A stretch of 64,000 bases of DNA from JBCCJA01 sp039045975 (GCA_039045975.1 JBCCJA010000010.1:1-64000); one strand, 5' to 3'; shown: positions 18,514 through 28,856, counted from the stretch's first letter. Notes: generated by a model from the sequence alone, not told the origin. Translations and numbers: made by a program.

Positions 18514-21330
18514 TCAAGCTTCGCGGTTTTCGGCGGTTTCTCCGTCGTCGCCGTCGTCGTTCTCCGACCGGTCGTCCAGCAGCGTGACGGCCTCGTTCAG
18601 GCCGCGGACCGAGTCGATGAGGTCGTACGCGGCGAAGCCGGCCGCCGCGAACGCCGCCAGGCCGTAGATCACGAAGGTCCGGTCCGACCACAGCGGCGTG
18701 GTCACCAACGCCAGGCCGATCCCACCGCCGGCGACCGTCATCACGCCCTTAATGACGACCGCGGCCCGCTGCTTAGTGACGCTGTGGCGGGCGATCGCGG
18801 TGCGGGCCGACAGGTTGGCCATCTCGCGGAACGAGTCGGTCTCGGCGCGGAGCGCCTCGTGGTCGATCGGCTTCCGCTCGCGGCGTTGCGGCGGTTCGTC
18901 CGGGACGGCTTCGGCCGCTTCTTCCGCGACGCCGTCGGCGGCCACGGGGGCCGCGGCTGCCGGGGCGGGAGCGGGTTTCGGGGCCGGCGTTTCGACCGCC
19001 GGGTCGTCCGGGTTCCGCATCCGTGCGAGCAGTTTCTCCATGTAGTCGCTGACGGAGTCGCTCGATTCTTCTTCGGCAGCGGGCTCGGACGCGTCCTGCG
19101 GGACGTCGGCCTCGTATTCGTTGAGAGGGGGGGCCTCGGCGAGTGGCTTGTCGGTCGTGGGGACGTGCCCGAAGGCGGTGGCGGCCTCGTCGATCGCGAC
19201 GTCGTCTTCGATCAACGATTCGACGGGCTGTTCCTCGTCATGAGCGAATCCGTCTGCGAACGACGCAGCCGCGGGTTCGTCTTCGAGGTCGGTCGCCGTT
19301 TCCTCTGCCGAGGCGGTCTCTTCGGACGACGTGTCGACTTCGAGGGCCGGCGGGTCGGCGGTTTCGTTCGCCGGCATGTCGAACATCGCGGCGAGTTGAT
19401 CCCGCAGTGAGCTGCGTACGGCGGACTCGTCGTCGACTGCCTCGCCTTCGGCGACGTCGTGGCTGTCGGCGTCGTCGGTTCTCTCCTCGCCCGATGCCGC
19501 GTCCAGGCTAAGTTCGGCCTCGCCGTCGCTCGTATGGTCCGAGGCGTCGTCGACCGACTCGCCCGGCGCGCTCACCGCGTCTTCGTCCGGGCCGGTGAGG
19601 TCTTCCGCATCATCGGCCTGTTCGAGACCCGCCGTTTCCGCCACCTCGACCTCGTCGAAGTCGGGCCCGATCGATTCCTCGGTGATGTGTCCGACCGGGT
19701 CGTCGTCCTCGGCTTCTTCATCTAGTCCGATCGCGTCGGAAGCCGTCGTCTCCGGTTCAGAAATCGGTAGCGGCGCGGGCCCGTCGACCGGATCGATGCC
19801 GTAGACCGGATCGGCTTCCACGTCGTCAACCGCGAACTCTCTATGGCCCCCTTCGTCGGCCGGGTCGTTCGCGGTCGGATGCTCTTCGACGCCGGGCACC
19901 GGCTCGGACGTGGTCGAAGTCGCGAGGCCCTGTTCGCGTCGGTCGAGCTCGGCCTCGCGGGCCGCGAGCGCTTCGTCTTTGCGGAGGCAGGCGGCCTCGC
20001 GGTCGCCGACGGCACGCTCCCGGGCTACGATCTCGGCCAGCCGGGCTTCGATCCGCGTCTCGCGTTCGGCGAGTGCGTCGAAGACGTCCGCCCGGTCGTC
20101 CTGTCCGGCCGATGTCTCGGCCTCAGCCGGGCGGCTCAATTCCCGCTCAAGGTTGGTCCGCTCGGCGTGTAACTCTTCACGTTGCCGTTCGAGTTCGTTT
20201 TGTTCTTCGGCAAGACTCTCGCGGCCGGCGGCCAATTCGGCCCGCTCGTCGGCGAGCCGCTGTTTTTCCTCCGCCAGCTCGTCCCGGAGCGACGCGAGTT
20301 CCGCGGGATCGCCCTCCGTCCCGGGTGCGGCCGCCGAAAGTGGGCCGGCCGTGGGCATCGGGCCGACGCCAAGGTGCCGCAGTTCGGCATCAAGACGTGC
20401 ATGACGCCGTTCGGCGTCGGCGCGGTCGGCGTCGCGACGCTCCCGCGCTTCTTGTCGGACCTCTTCGCGGTCACGCCGGACGGCTTCGAGTTCCTCACGC
20501 GCCTGTCTTTCGACGCGGTCGAGGGCTTCTTCGCGACGGGTCAGTTCGGCCGCACGCGACGCGACGTCGGCGTCGCGACGCTCGACCTCGCCGCGGAGTT
20601 TGAGCAACTCGGCGTTCAGGTCGACCGCGTGTTTGGTCCGCCTCGCCAGGTCTCCGCGATCGGACCCGGCTACATTCGCGTCGCCCGACGCGATCCGGTC
20701 GAGTTTCGCGAGGAGCTCTCGCTCACGGACCCCGGCTTCTTCGGTCGCACGGGACCGGGCCGCCTCCAACGTTTCGCGTTCCTGCCGCAGCCCTTCGCGG
20801 GCCGTTTCTATCTCCGCAGCCCGTTTTTCGAGCCGCTTACGGGTGCGGCGGAGCTTGTCTTCGCGGACGGCGAGCTGTTCCCGTCGGGCCGCGAGCGCTT
20901 CCAAAGCCGAAATGTCAGGGGCAAACGCCGGCGGGGCCGCGGTGCGGTACCGGCGTCCGCCGGCCGCCTGACGCGAGTCGTCCGTATCTGAACCTGCTTC
21001 GGCCCGGGCGATCCCGTCGACCGGGCCGACCGAGATGCGGTCGCCGTCGGCGATCACGGTCTCGCCCTCGACCGGGACGTCGTTGATCCAGACTTTCGGG
21101 GCGAGCGGCTTCAGTATCGCGCGGGTCGGGCCGACGGCGAACAGGCAATGGCTGTCGGCGACGCCGCGGACCTCGAAGCGGACGTCGGCCCCGGGGCCGC
21201 TGCCGAGCATGCACCGCCCGGCCTCGACGCGAACCGACGGGAGGCCGGAGGCGGCGTCGGCCGGCGCGAGCCGCCACGCGGACGTGGCGGCCGCGGGGGC
21301 GGTGTCGAGGACGGGGGCTTCGGGCTCCAC
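18514..21330 (-). CDS. FHA-domain, coiled-coil, C-terminally membrane-anchored protein
   Basis: This is a 938-aa protein with a GTG start. Residues 30-105 form an FHA-like domain (CMLGSGPGADVRFEVRG, SHCLFAVG, INDVPVEGETVIADGD). Residues 135-450 are an Ala/Arg/Glu heptad-rich coiled coil. Residues 460-760 are strongly acidic and probably disordered. Near 780-800 is DYMEKLLARMRNPDD. Residues 860-905 hold two close hydrophobic helices, so the protein is likely anchored by its C-terminus with a large cytoplasmic N-terminal part. FHA domains bind phosphothreonine, pointing to a scaffold that reads Ser/Thr phosphorylation. I do not recognise a named family. Confidence 0.75.
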   Translation of the reverse strand: MEPEAPVLDTAPAAATSAWRLAPADAASGLPSVRVEAGRCMLGSGPGADVRFEVRGVADSHCLFAVGPTRAILKPLAPKVWINDVPVEGETVIADGDRISVGPVDGIARAEAGSDTDDSRQAAGGRRYRTAAPPAFAPDISALEALAARREQLAVREDKLRRTRKRLEKRAAEIETAREGLRQERETLEAARSRATEEAGVRERELLAKLDRIASGDANVAGSDRGDLARRTKHAVDLNAELLKLRGEVERRDADVASRAAELTRREEALDRVERQAREELEAVRRDREEVRQEARERRDADRADAERRHARLDAELRHLGVGPMPTAGPLSAAAPGTEGDPAELASLRDELAEEKQRLADERAELAAGRESLAEEQNELERQREELHAERTNLERELSRPAEAETSAGQDDRADVFDALAERETRIEARLAEIVARERAVGDREAACLRKDEALAAREAELDRREQGLATSTTSEPVPGVEEHPTANDPADEGGHREFAVDDVEADPVYGIDPVDGPAPLPISEPETTASDAIGLDEEAEDDDPVGHITEESIGPDFDEVEVAETAGLEQADDAEDLTGPDEDAVSAPGESVDDASDHTSDGEAELSLDAASGEERTDDADSHDVAEGEAVDDESAVRSSLRDQLAAMFDMPANETADPPALEVDTSSEETASAEETATDLEDEPAAASFADGFAHDEEQPVESLIEDDVAIDEAATAFGHVPTTDKPLAEAPPLNEYEADVPQDASEPAAEEESSDSVSDYMEKLLARMRNPDDPAVETPAPKPAPAPAAAAPVAADGVAEEAAEAVPDEPPQRRERKPIDHEALRAETDSFREMANLSARTAIARHSVTKQRAAVVIKGVMTVAGGGIGLALVTTPLWSDRTFVIYGLAAFAAAGFAAYDLIDSVRGLNEAVTLLDDRSENDDGDDGETAENREA

Positions 21331-21552
21331 GTCGGCGGCTCGTTACGGATCGCGGTCGTCGGCGGGCGACCCGCCTAAGCGTCATCATCGGCCGATACGG
21401 GACGATCAGTCCCGTCAGACCAGGCCGAGGTAACGGCGAGAGCCTCGGCCGCGGGCCGACTTTGACGGATATGCCGACCGCCCGAATACTTCTCAAGGGC
21501 TCCGGGCGTCCGGCTTCGCCCCGTCGTCCCCTGCCAGGCGAGGCCTCGACCG

Positions 21553-22770
21553 GTGATCGGGCTCGGGAAACGACGCGCCGCCGTGCCCGACCCGGTGCCG
21601 ATCGAGAAGGTCTGCCTCTGCGGCCGCACGCTGCGGGCGAACCGCCTCGCGCGGGGCAGTTCGGTCGAATGCGACGACTGCGGCCGGACCTGGTTCCTGC
21701 TGCCGATCGACCCGTACCCGCCTTGGCCTAAGAAGAAAAAGCGGCGTCGCCGCGCCCAGGGCCGGAAGGTCTCCCGCGTCGTTTCGGCGGCCGGCGAGCG
21801 GGCCGGGAAAATCGCCGTCAAGGCCGCCGCCGGGACCGGGCGTCGGCTCAACGAGGCCAGTCGACGCAGCGCGAGCTGGGTCGCGAGGCGGAGCCGGTCG
21901 AGTCGTTTCCGGCTCGCGGCGGTCGCGGCCGCGACCGTCGTACTCGCCGCGGGGACGGGGTCGTGGGTCGCGGGGCGGTCGTCGGCCCGTGCGGCGGCCG
22001 TGAGGCTCGCGGCCGCGACGACCGAGGCACGTGCGGCGGCCTCACGCGGAGATTTCCTGCGGGTGACCGAGTTACTCGCCGACGCGGCCGGCTCGCGGGC
22101 GGCCGACGATCCGGCCACATCCGCCGCGGCGGCCCGGCAGCGCGTCCGCGAGGCGAACGCGGCCCTGTCGCTCGTCGTTCGGCCGCTGCATCAGATCGCC
22201 AGCGAAGCGGCCGCCACGTTCGACCCCCGGTTCCCGGACACTTGGTCGGACCGCTTCGACGCGCTCTACCGCGGACGCTGGGTCGTCCTCGACGTCTCGG
22301 CCCGACGGGCGGAGGTCGCGACCGGGGGCGGCGGCGGGGCGACGACCACCGTCACCGAGATCGACTTTCCGCTCGCGCTGCCGGGCGCGAAGGTCTCCGT
22401 CGAGATCGGCGACACCGACTTCGGCCTTCCGGGACCTTGGGACGCCCCGCGACGTGTCGTCTTCGCGACGACGCTGAAGTCGTGCCGGCCTGCCGACAGC
22501 GACGGGGAGGTCTGGGTGATCGGTCTCGAGCCGGACGACGTGCTGCTGTGGGCCGATCCGGTCTCGCTCGCGGCGCTCGCGTTCGGCGGCGATGTGGCGG
22601 CGGCGACCGACGGGTTCGGATCGCTGTTGGCCGAACAGAGAACACTGCTCGGTCTCAACGATGAAGACTTCTCGGTCGACGGCGGGACGGCGGACGATCC
22701 TTCGGGCCGGACCGCGGCCGAAGATCGGCCCGCCGTCGACGACGTCGACTCTGCAGAGGGCACGTCATGA
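21553..22770 (+). CDS. Unknown protein: zinc ribbon, one membrane helix, soluble domain
   Basis: The 405-aa protein has a GTG start. Residues 18-45 contain two Cys pairs (VCLCGRTLRAN ... VECDDCGRTWF), a zinc-ribbon pattern. A very basic KKKKRRRRAQGRK stretch follows. A helix near 120-140 (LAAVAAATVVLAAGTGSWVAG) makes it a probable single-pass protein with the ribbon in the cytoplasm. The outer part, residues 145-405, has an Ala-rich helical segment, then a mixed domain containing YRGRWVVLDVSARRAEV. I do not recognise it. Its stop overlaps the start of the next gene (ATGA), so the two are coupled. Confidence 0.7.
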   Translation: MIGLGKRRAAVPDPVPIEKVCLCGRTLRANRLARGSSVECDDCGRTWFLLPIDPYPPWPKKKKRRRRAQGRKVSRVVSAAGERAGKIAVKAAAGTGRRLNEASRRSASWVARRSRSSRFRLAAVAAATVVLAAGTGSWVAGRSSARAAAVRLAAATTEARAAASRGDFLRVTELLADAAGSRAADDPATSAAAARQRVREANAALSLVVRPLHQIASEAAATFDPRFPDTWSDRFDALYRGRWVVLDVSARRAEVATGGGGGATTTVTEIDFPLALPGAKVSVEIGDTDFGLPGPWDAPRRVVFATTLKSCRPADSDGEVWVIGLEPDDVLLWADPVSLAALAFGGDVAAATDGFGSLLAEQRTLLGLNDEDFSVDGGTADDPSGRTAAEDRPAVDDVDSAEGTS

Positions 22771-24377
22771 CGGTCCGCCGGCTCGCGTTACTCGTCCTCG
22801 CCGTCGTCGCCGCTTTCCGGCCGGCGGCGGCGACGGCCCAACTCGCGGAGAGGTCGGCGATCTCGGTCGAGGCTTTCCTCGATCGCCGTTCCGATTGGGA
22901 CCTACTGGCCGACCGGGGCGAGCGGCTGCGGGTCGAAGGCCGTGTCGACGCGTTGGGGATCACGATGATGAAACTGACCCGCTGCGACGTGCCGTTCCGC
23001 GCGGCGGAGGGCGAGTTCCCGTCGGCGGGCAAGCGGGCCCGGCGGGTCGAAGCGGTCGGCACGTTGCGGCGGGACGGCGACGAATACGAATTCTCCGTCG
23101 AGTCCTTACGGTTTCTTCAGGAAGACGTCGCGGCGTTCCGTCTCAGGCGGACCCGTGTGCGTCGCGGCGACGTCGACGCGTTGCGAAAGCTCGGCGAGGA
23201 AGCCCGCGGGCGGGCCGCGTTCTATGACGACGAGGGGCTCGACCGGGTCGGGCTCGAGTTCTTACGCGAGTCGCTCGACGCGGCGGTCTCGAGGCTCGGG
23301 GCGGAGGACGCGGCGGGTCGGCTGCGGCTGGCCGACGAGATCGAAGCGGTCGGCGGCAATGTCGCCGAGATCGTCCGCCTACGGCACGAGGGCCTGCGGC
23401 TGGAGTGGCGGGACCGGCGGGGCGGTACGGACCCGGACGCGGCCGCGGAGTTCCGCAGACGGGTCGCGAAGCTGCTGCCGGGCGCCGACGTCCCGGGGCC
23501 CGCCGTCGGCCCGGGCGACGGTCTCGCGACTGACCGCGTCCGCGAGACGTACACCGACGTGCGGGCGTTCCGTGTCTTCCGCGAGGCGACCCGGGAGGAC
23601 CGGCTCCGTATGGCCCGGCTGTTTTACGAGCGGATCGTGCTCGACCGGTTCGGGCTCGGGGACGTCGCGGAAGAGGCCATCGTTTCGGGGCGATGGACGC
23701 CGCCGGGCGACGCGGGCTCGCCCGACGCGATTGCCGACGAACTGTCGCGTCTCACGCCGGAGCGGGAAGACCTGATCTCGGCGTTGCGGGCCCGCGGGCT
23801 GCAGGAACGGTTCGAAACCGTGGAGGCGGCGACGCGTGACGAGCTCGACGCGTTGGCGGCGCGGCTTGAGGCCGCCGGCCGCGGGGCCGACGCAAACAAA
23901 GCGAAGCTCCGCTGGCTCGCCGGCCGGGTCGCGCAGTTGCGGTTCGACGGGGCCGCCGGCCTGTTGCGGGCGGCCCGCGAAACGCTCGACGTGACCGGCG
24001 ACACCGACGCCGCCGTCACACTGCTGAAAGAAGCTGACGAGGCCGCGCCGGCGTCGGCGGACGTCGAGGCCGCCTTCACCGGGCTCGGCTATGTCCGCAG
24101 CGAGACAGGAAAGTGGGTGCCGAAGTCGGAGACCGACGCGTCCCGCATCGACCAGGCGATCCGGGCCGGCCGGGTCGTCGCGGGGATGACGGCCGCGCAG
24201 GTCCGGCGGACGCTCGGCCCGCCCGACTCGATCGCCCGCTCGATCGGCATCTCCGAGGTCGACGAGTCGTGGGTTTACGGCCGTGGCACGACGCGGCTCG
24301 TGATCCAGCTGCGACGTTTCGGGGCGACGAGTCCCGACAAAGCGACGGTCGTCGCCCAGGGCCGCGCCGCCCGATGA
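22767..24377 (+). CDS. Unknown exported protein with SmpA/OmlA-like C-terminus
   Basis: The 536-aa product has a signal peptide (RLALLVLAVVAAFRPAAATAQ) and overlaps the upstream zinc-ribbon gene by four bases. Residues 25-130 form a beta-rich domain (LRVEGRVDALGITMMKLTRCDV). The middle, about 130-460, is helical and charged. Near residues 460-530 lies VVAGMTAAQVRRTLGPPDSI followed by ESWVYGRGTTRLVIQL, which resembles the SmpA/OmlA (BamE) fold (G-M-x3-V-x2-LG-P, then W-Y). In other proteins that fold works at the outer membrane; here it is only suggestive. The function is unknown. Confidence 0.7.
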   Translation: MTVRRLALLVLAVVAAFRPAAATAQLAERSAISVEAFLDRRSDWDLLADRGERLRVEGRVDALGITMMKLTRCDVPFRAAEGEFPSAGKRARRVEAVGTLRRDGDEYEFSVESLRFLQEDVAAFRLRRTRVRRGDVDALRKLGEEARGRAAFYDDEGLDRVGLEFLRESLDAAVSRLGAEDAAGRLRLADEIEAVGGNVAEIVRLRHEGLRLEWRDRRGGTDPDAAAEFRRRVAKLLPGADVPGPAVGPGDGLATDRVRETYTDVRAFRVFREATREDRLRMARLFYERIVLDRFGLGDVAEEAIVSGRWTPPGDAGSPDAIADELSRLTPEREDLISALRARGLQERFETVEAATRDELDALAARLEAAGRGADANKAKLRWLAGRVAQLRFDGAAGLLRAARETLDVTGDTDAAVTLLKEADEAAPASADVEAAFTGLGYVRSETGKWVPKSETDASRIDQAIRAGRVVAGMTAAQVRRTLGPPDSIARSIGISEVDESWVYGRGTTRLVIQLRRFGATSPDKATVVAQGRAAR

Positions 24378-24419
24378 GCCCCGCCGACGTCGCGAAGTCG
24401 GCTCATTGAGGCGCAAGCG

Positions 24420-26105
24420 TCACAGCCTCGCGAAGCCGACGACGCACATGTCGTCCTTCTGGCCGACGCCGCCTGAGAAGCGTTCGACCTCATCGACGAG
24501 GCCGCTGACGAGCGGCCCGATCTCCGGCGGGCCCGACGCCATGAACTCGCCGATCCTGCTGACGCCGAACAGTTGCTGAGAGGTGTCCATTGCCTCGGTC
24601 ACGCCGTCGGTGAACGCGACGGCGGCGTCCCCGGACGCGATGTCGCGGACCTGCGTTTCGAACGTCTGGTCGGTGGTGATCCCGATCGGCATGCCCCGGC
24701 AGCTTTGAGGGAAGACTTCGGTCGTGCCGGCGGCGTTGCGGACGACTAGCGACGGATGGCCCGCGTTGATGACCGACAGCGTGTGCCGCGACGGATCGAC
24801 GACCGCGAACAGGCAGGTGATGAAGCGGTGCCCGAGCCGACTTTTGGTGATCTCCCGGTTCAACGCCGCCATCGCCTCGGCCGGGTCGGCGTGGGCGAGC
24901 AGTTGGTAACGCGCCGAAGCGAACAGCCGGGCCATGAGCAACGCCGCCGGCATGCCCTTGCCGGCGACGTCGCCGATCGTCATCGCGATCCGGCCGTCGG
25001 GAAGACCAACGTAGTCGAAGTAGTCGCCGCCGACGTGTCGCGCCGCCTCGTAGTGGTCGCCGAAGCGGTACCCGTCGACGGCGGGCGGCTCGTTCGGCAG
25101 AAATCCGAGCTGGACCTGCATCGCGAACTCGAGGTCGCGTCGGACGTCCCGCTGGACGAGCAGTTCCTCGGTGAGCACGGCGTTGCGGACCGCGACGCCG
25201 ATCTGGGCCGCGACGCCGACGAAGGTGTCGAGGTCGGCGGTGTCGAAGTTCTTCTCCCGCTCGGCGCCGTCGATCTCGATGAAGCCGTAGCGGTGCCCGT
25301 CGGCCGAGCAGATCGGCACGCACATCACTGAGACGAGTTGCATGTCGTGGACGCTGGCGCTGTCGTCGAAGCGGACGTCGGTCGCGAGGTCGGTCGCGAG
25401 GACGGCGTCGTCGCTGTGACGGGCCTGACGGAGGACGGTCCGGCTGATCTCGGGCGGGCCGTCGTCGGCGACGCCCGGGCCGGCGATCCGCCAGCAGCGG
25501 ACGCGAACTTTTTCGTCGTCCTCGTCCCACAACGCGATCGCCCGTGCGGCGTTCGGGAACAGACGCAGTAGCCCGTCGAGCGCCTTGCCGAGGACCGAAT
25601 CGACGTCGGTGCATTCCGAGACGTCGCGGCCGATCTGCAGGACGGCCGCCAGTTTTCGGTCGGGGTCGGCCGCCGGCGGTCCGGACGAGGCGTACTCGAT
25701 CTGCCCGACGGAGGACGATTCGAGCGGGTCGCCGCCGTCGCCGTCGGAACTTCCCGGGCCGATGTTGACGACCGTCCGGTCGGCGTCGGCACCGGGCCGC
25801 TCGCGGCCGCCAGCGGTTTCGTCCCAGAACGTGAGCCGGACCTCGGCGATGCGGATCTCGTCGCGGTCACGCAGGCCGACGGGGCCGAAGATCGGTTCTC
25901 CGTTCAGGAACGTCCGGTTGCGACTGCGGAGGTCTTCGAGCACGAACCGGCCGTCGGAAGCCGTCACCGCCGCGTGCTGGCGACTGACCGACGTCGTGTC
26001 GAGCACGACGTCACACGTCGCGTGCCGTCCGAGGACGACCGTTTCGCGATCGAGGCGGTAGATCGTGCCGGCTTCTCGGCCGGCCTCGACACGCAGGTGG
26101 GCCAC
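24420..26105 (-). CDS. FHA-GAF-SpoIIE (PP2C-type) serine phosphatase
   Basis: The 561-aa protein has a GTG start. Residues 22-95 are an FHA domain (VVLGRHATCDVVLD, VSRQHAAV, SRNRTFLNG). Residues 150-310 fit a GAF sensor (VSVMCVPICSADGHRYGFIEID). Residues 325-560 are a SpoIIE phosphatase, with HVGGDYFDYVGL and MTIGDVAGKGMPAALLMA supplying the metal-binding Asp residues, and AVAFTDGVTEAMD near the end. Such enzymes dephosphorylate STAS antagonists. It could act on the STAS proteins at 17479 or 30628, which is inference. It is soluble. Confidence 0.92.
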   Translation of the reverse strand: MAHLRVEAGREAGTIYRLDRETVVLGRHATCDVVLDTTSVSRQHAAVTASDGRFVLEDLRSRNRTFLNGEPIFGPVGLRDRDEIRIAEVRLTFWDETAGGRERPGADADRTVVNIGPGSSDGDGGDPLESSSVGQIEYASSGPPAADPDRKLAAVLQIGRDVSECTDVDSVLGKALDGLLRLFPNAARAIALWDEDDEKVRVRCWRIAGPGVADDGPPEISRTVLRQARHSDDAVLATDLATDVRFDDSASVHDMQLVSVMCVPICSADGHRYGFIEIDGAEREKNFDTADLDTFVGVAAQIGVAVRNAVLTEELLVQRDVRRDLEFAMQVQLGFLPNEPPAVDGYRFGDHYEAARHVGGDYFDYVGLPDGRIAMTIGDVAGKGMPAALLMARLFASARYQLLAHADPAEAMAALNREITKSRLGHRFITCLFAVVDPSRHTLSVINAGHPSLVVRNAAGTTEVFPQSCRGMPIGITTDQTFETQVRDIASGDAAVAFTDGVTEAMDTSQQLFGVSRIGEFMASGPPEIGPLVSGLVDEVERFSGGVGQKDDMCVVGFARL

Positions 26106-26226
26106 CGGGCCTCTCGGTCGACGGTGCGGGTGTGACGGGAGTCGAAGGGCATCGGCCCCGTCGGTGAAATCGCGAACAAGATCGTACCCGACGGCCGGGA
26201 CGCCGCCATGCGCGATCGGGCGCCGA

Positions 26227-27234
26227 CTACGACGCCGTCAGCTCGCGATGCTTCCCGAGCACGACGGCCGCGGCGGCGAGATCCTCGCTGGCGAGCCCGA
26301 CCGATTTGAACAGCACGACGTCGTCCGGGCCCGGTTCGCGGGCCACGCGACCGGTCGACCAGGAAGCGAGGTCGGTCGCGTCGGCCCACGACCACACGCC
26401 GAGGTCGACCGCCTCGAGCAGTTCGCCCGCCTCCTGACGGCACGCCGCGACCGCGTCGCAGATCACGAGGTCGGCCCGCGCGACGGTGCCCCGGTCGAGT
26501 TCACGACGCGACGGGCTGTTCGAGCCGATCGCACAGATCAGTGCCTTCGGACCGCCCCCGGCGGCGGGCGCTTTCAGGTCGAGACGGCGGCCGTCGAACA
26601 CGGGCGTCTTCGACGTCGTCGCGGTCACGATCAGGTCGGCCGACGACACCGCGTCGTCGGGGTGATCGACGGGCACGATGTCGGGGGTTGTTCCGCCTTC
26701 GTCGCCGAGCGACCGCCGCATGTGTTCGACGAACCGCTCCAGACGTGGCCGATCGCGGCCGAAGACGTCGACCCGGCCGAGCGGCAGCGTCCGCGCCATC
26801 GCCTCCAAATGCGCGGCGGCCTGTCCGCCGGTCCCGATTAACAGCATCCGCAGCGGGGCGGGCCGGCCGGACTCACCGGGTCGCAAGAGGGTGCGGGCCG
26901 CGACCGCCGTCGTCGCCGCCGTCCGCCAGCGGCCGAGCAGGTCGGCTTCGAGGAACGCGAGCGGCTCGGCCGTCGCGAGGTCGTGCAGGCCGACGACGAA
27001 CCGTGCGCCCTCGCGACGCGTAACGTAGTTCTTGTACGCGGCGAGGCCGAGGTCCTCGTTGATCGCGGCCATCGCGTGCAGCATCGCCCCGCCGCCGCGG
27101 ATGCGGCGACGCGGCAGGTCGACGACGCGGCCGGCGTCGATCGAGCGGAAGGAGTCCGCGACCGCCTTGATGACGTCGGGTAACGCGTCGGTCGCGGCGA
27201 CGTCGGCCTCGGTCAGGTAGAGCGGTTTCGACAT
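26227..27234 (-). CDS. Ornithine cyclodeaminase / mu-crystallin family dehydrogenase
   Basis: The 335-aa protein has the family N-terminus (LYLTEADVAATDALPDVIKAV), the substrate-region LAAYKNYV, the Rossmann motif LLIGTGGQAAAHLEAMA, VTATTSKTPVFDG, and the late ICAIGSNSPSRRELD. Members oxidise or cyclise amino acids with NAD(P), including ornithine cyclodeaminase, alanine dehydrogenase and ketimine reductases. The exact substrate cannot be read here. Length is typical. It lies 121 bp upstream of the phosphatase gene in the same direction, with no obvious functional link. Confidence 0.88.
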   Translation of the reverse strand: MSKPLYLTEADVAATDALPDVIKAVADSFRSIDAGRVVDLPRRRIRGGGAMLHAMAAINEDLGLAAYKNYVTRREGARFVVGLHDLATAEPLAFLEADLLGRWRTAATTAVAARTLLRPGESGRPAPLRMLLIGTGGQAAAHLEAMARTLPLGRVDVFGRDRPRLERFVEHMRRSLGDEGGTTPDIVPVDHPDDAVSSADLIVTATTSKTPVFDGRRLDLKAPAAGGGPKALICAIGSNSPSRRELDRGTVARADLVICDAVAACRQEAGELLEAVDLGVWSWADATDLASWSTGRVAREPGPDDVVLFKSVGLASEDLAAAAVVLGKHRELTAS

Positions 27235-27317
27235 CGGGTCGCCCCGACGGCCCGTCCTGTTCGGCGTAGGGCCGCGTTTCGTTTACTGGTCCGACGCCTT
27301 ACGGCTCGGGCTTTCAT

Positions 27318-28856
27318 TCAGCCCGCGTCGACCAGTTCCGCGATGTCGGCGAAGTCACCTTTCAGCGAGCGGTACAACTCGCCGTATTTCGGGTAGGCCG
27401 AGTCGTAGGTCTTTTTCGTCGCGCGGTTCGTGTTCGTCGCGTCGACGATCGAGATCGTCGCGCGGCAGGCCTCCGCGACCGACTTGTAGGCGCCCGTCCC
27501 GGCCGCCGCGAGCAACGCGACGCCGTACGCCGGGCCCTCCTCGGCGTTGATCGTGACGACCTTCTGCCCATAGACGTCGGCCTGGACCTGTCGCCAGAAG
27601 GCGCTCTTCCCGCCGCCGCCGGAGACGCGGATCTCGCGGACCGGGATGTCCATGCCTTTGATGATTTCGAGGCAGTCCCGCATCGCGTAGGTGGCGCCCT
27701 CGATGACGGCCCGGGCCATGTGGGCCTTGCCGTGACGCAGGCCGAGGCCGATCCACGCGGCCCGCGCGTACGGGTCGGCGTGTGGCGTCCGCTCGCCGGT
27801 CAGATAGGGCAGGAAATAGAGCCCTTCGCAGCCGGCCGGGGCGGAGGCGGCTTCGGCGGTGATCAGCTCGTACGGGTCGACCTTCTTCTTTCGCGCGAGT
27901 GCGATCTCGGCGTCGCAGAGCTGGTTGCGGAACCACTGCAGGCTCCCGCCGGCAGAGAGCACGACGCCCATCACGTGCCACGCGCCCGGGACGGCGTGAC
28001 AGAAGGTGTGCACGCGGCCGAGCGGGTCGACCTCGACCTCGTCGGCGTGGGCGAAGACGACGCCGCTGGTCCCCATCGTCGCCGAGATGATGCCCTTTTT
28101 GACGATGCCGTTGCCGATCGCGCCGGCGGCCTGGTCGCCGCCCCCGCCGACGACCGGCGTGCCCTCCGGCACGCCGAGCTTCTTCGCGACCGCGGCCGTG
28201 ACCTGCCCGCTGACGACGTCCGATTCGAAACACTCCGGCAGCAGGCCGGCGTCGAGCCCGAGTTTGTCGATCAGCTTCTTCGACCAGCGGCGGTTTTCGA
28301 CGTCGAGCAGCAGCGTGCCCGACGCGTCGCTGACCTCGGTCGCGAACTCGCCGGTCAGGAGGAAGCGGATGTAGTCCTTCGGCAGCAGGACCTTCGCGAG
28401 CCGCTCGAAGTTCTTCGGCTCGTGGTTCCGCAGCCAGAGGATTTTCGGGGCCGTGAAGCCTGTCAGCGCCGGGTTGGCGACCATGTTGATCAGCCGTTTG
28501 CGGCCGCCGGCGGCCTTTTCGATCTCGTCGCACTCGGCGGCGGTCCGCTGGTCGTTCCACAGTAGCGCCGGGCGGATCACTTCGTGCGACGCGTCGAGGA
28601 AGACGCTGCCGTGCATCTGTCCCGACAGGCCGATGCCCTTCACGTCGGCCTTCGCGACGCCGCCGTCCCGCAAGACCTTGCGGACCGTCTTGACGGTCGC
28701 GTCCCACCAGTCGGCGGGGTTCTGTTCGGCCCAGCCCGGCTTGGGGCTCGACAGCGGATAGGTGACGGTCGCGGACGCGAGGATCGCGCCGTCTTCCCGC
28801 ATCGCGAGGGTCTTCGTGCCGCTCGTGCCCGCGTCGATGCCGAGGTAAACGCCCAT
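27318..28856 (-). CDS. xylB: Xylulokinase (FGGY family)
   Basis: The start is taken as the ATG at 28854-28856 because GGAGAG sits six bases before it; the ATG six codons upstream (28874) is possible. The 512-aa product has the FGGY nucleotide-binding start ([12 protein letters not shown]), [40 protein letters not shown] and [14 protein letters not shown]. The QMHG and LLWNDQRT pattern points to D-xylulose rather than glycerol or gluconate. It phosphorylates xylulose to xylulose 5-phosphate. No xylose isomerase or sugar transporter is adjacent. Confidence 0.92.
   Translation of the reverse strand: MGVYLGIDAGTSGTKTLAMREDGAILASATVTYPLSSPKPGWAEQNPADWWDATVKTVRKVLRDGGVAKADVKGIGLSGQMHGSVFLDASHEVIRPALLWNDQRTAAECDEIEKAAGGRKRLINMVANPALTGFTAPKILWLRNHEPKNFERLAKVLLPKDYIRFLLTGEFATEVSDASGTLLLDVENRRWSKKLIDKLGLDAGLLPECFESDVVSGQVTAAVAKKLGVPEGTPVVGGGGDQAAGAIGNGIVKKGIISATMGTSGVVFAHADEVEVDPLGRVHTFCHAVPGAWHVMGVVLSAGGSLQWFRNQLCDAEIALARKKKVDPYELITAEAASAPAGCEGLYFLPYLTGERTPHADPYARAAWIGLGLRHGKAHMARAVIEGATYAMRDCLEIIKGMDIPVREIRVSGGGGKSAFWRQVQADVYGQKVVTINAEEGPAYGVALLAAAGTGAYKSVAEACRATISIVDATNTNRATKKTYDSAYPKYGELYRSLKGDFADIAELVDAG

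Noticed and set aside
18383..18667. Short plus-strand frame containing IAQSVERRTVNPQVVGSSPTR
   Set aside because: This is the usual spurious translation of a tRNA gene (tRNA-Asn), not a protein.
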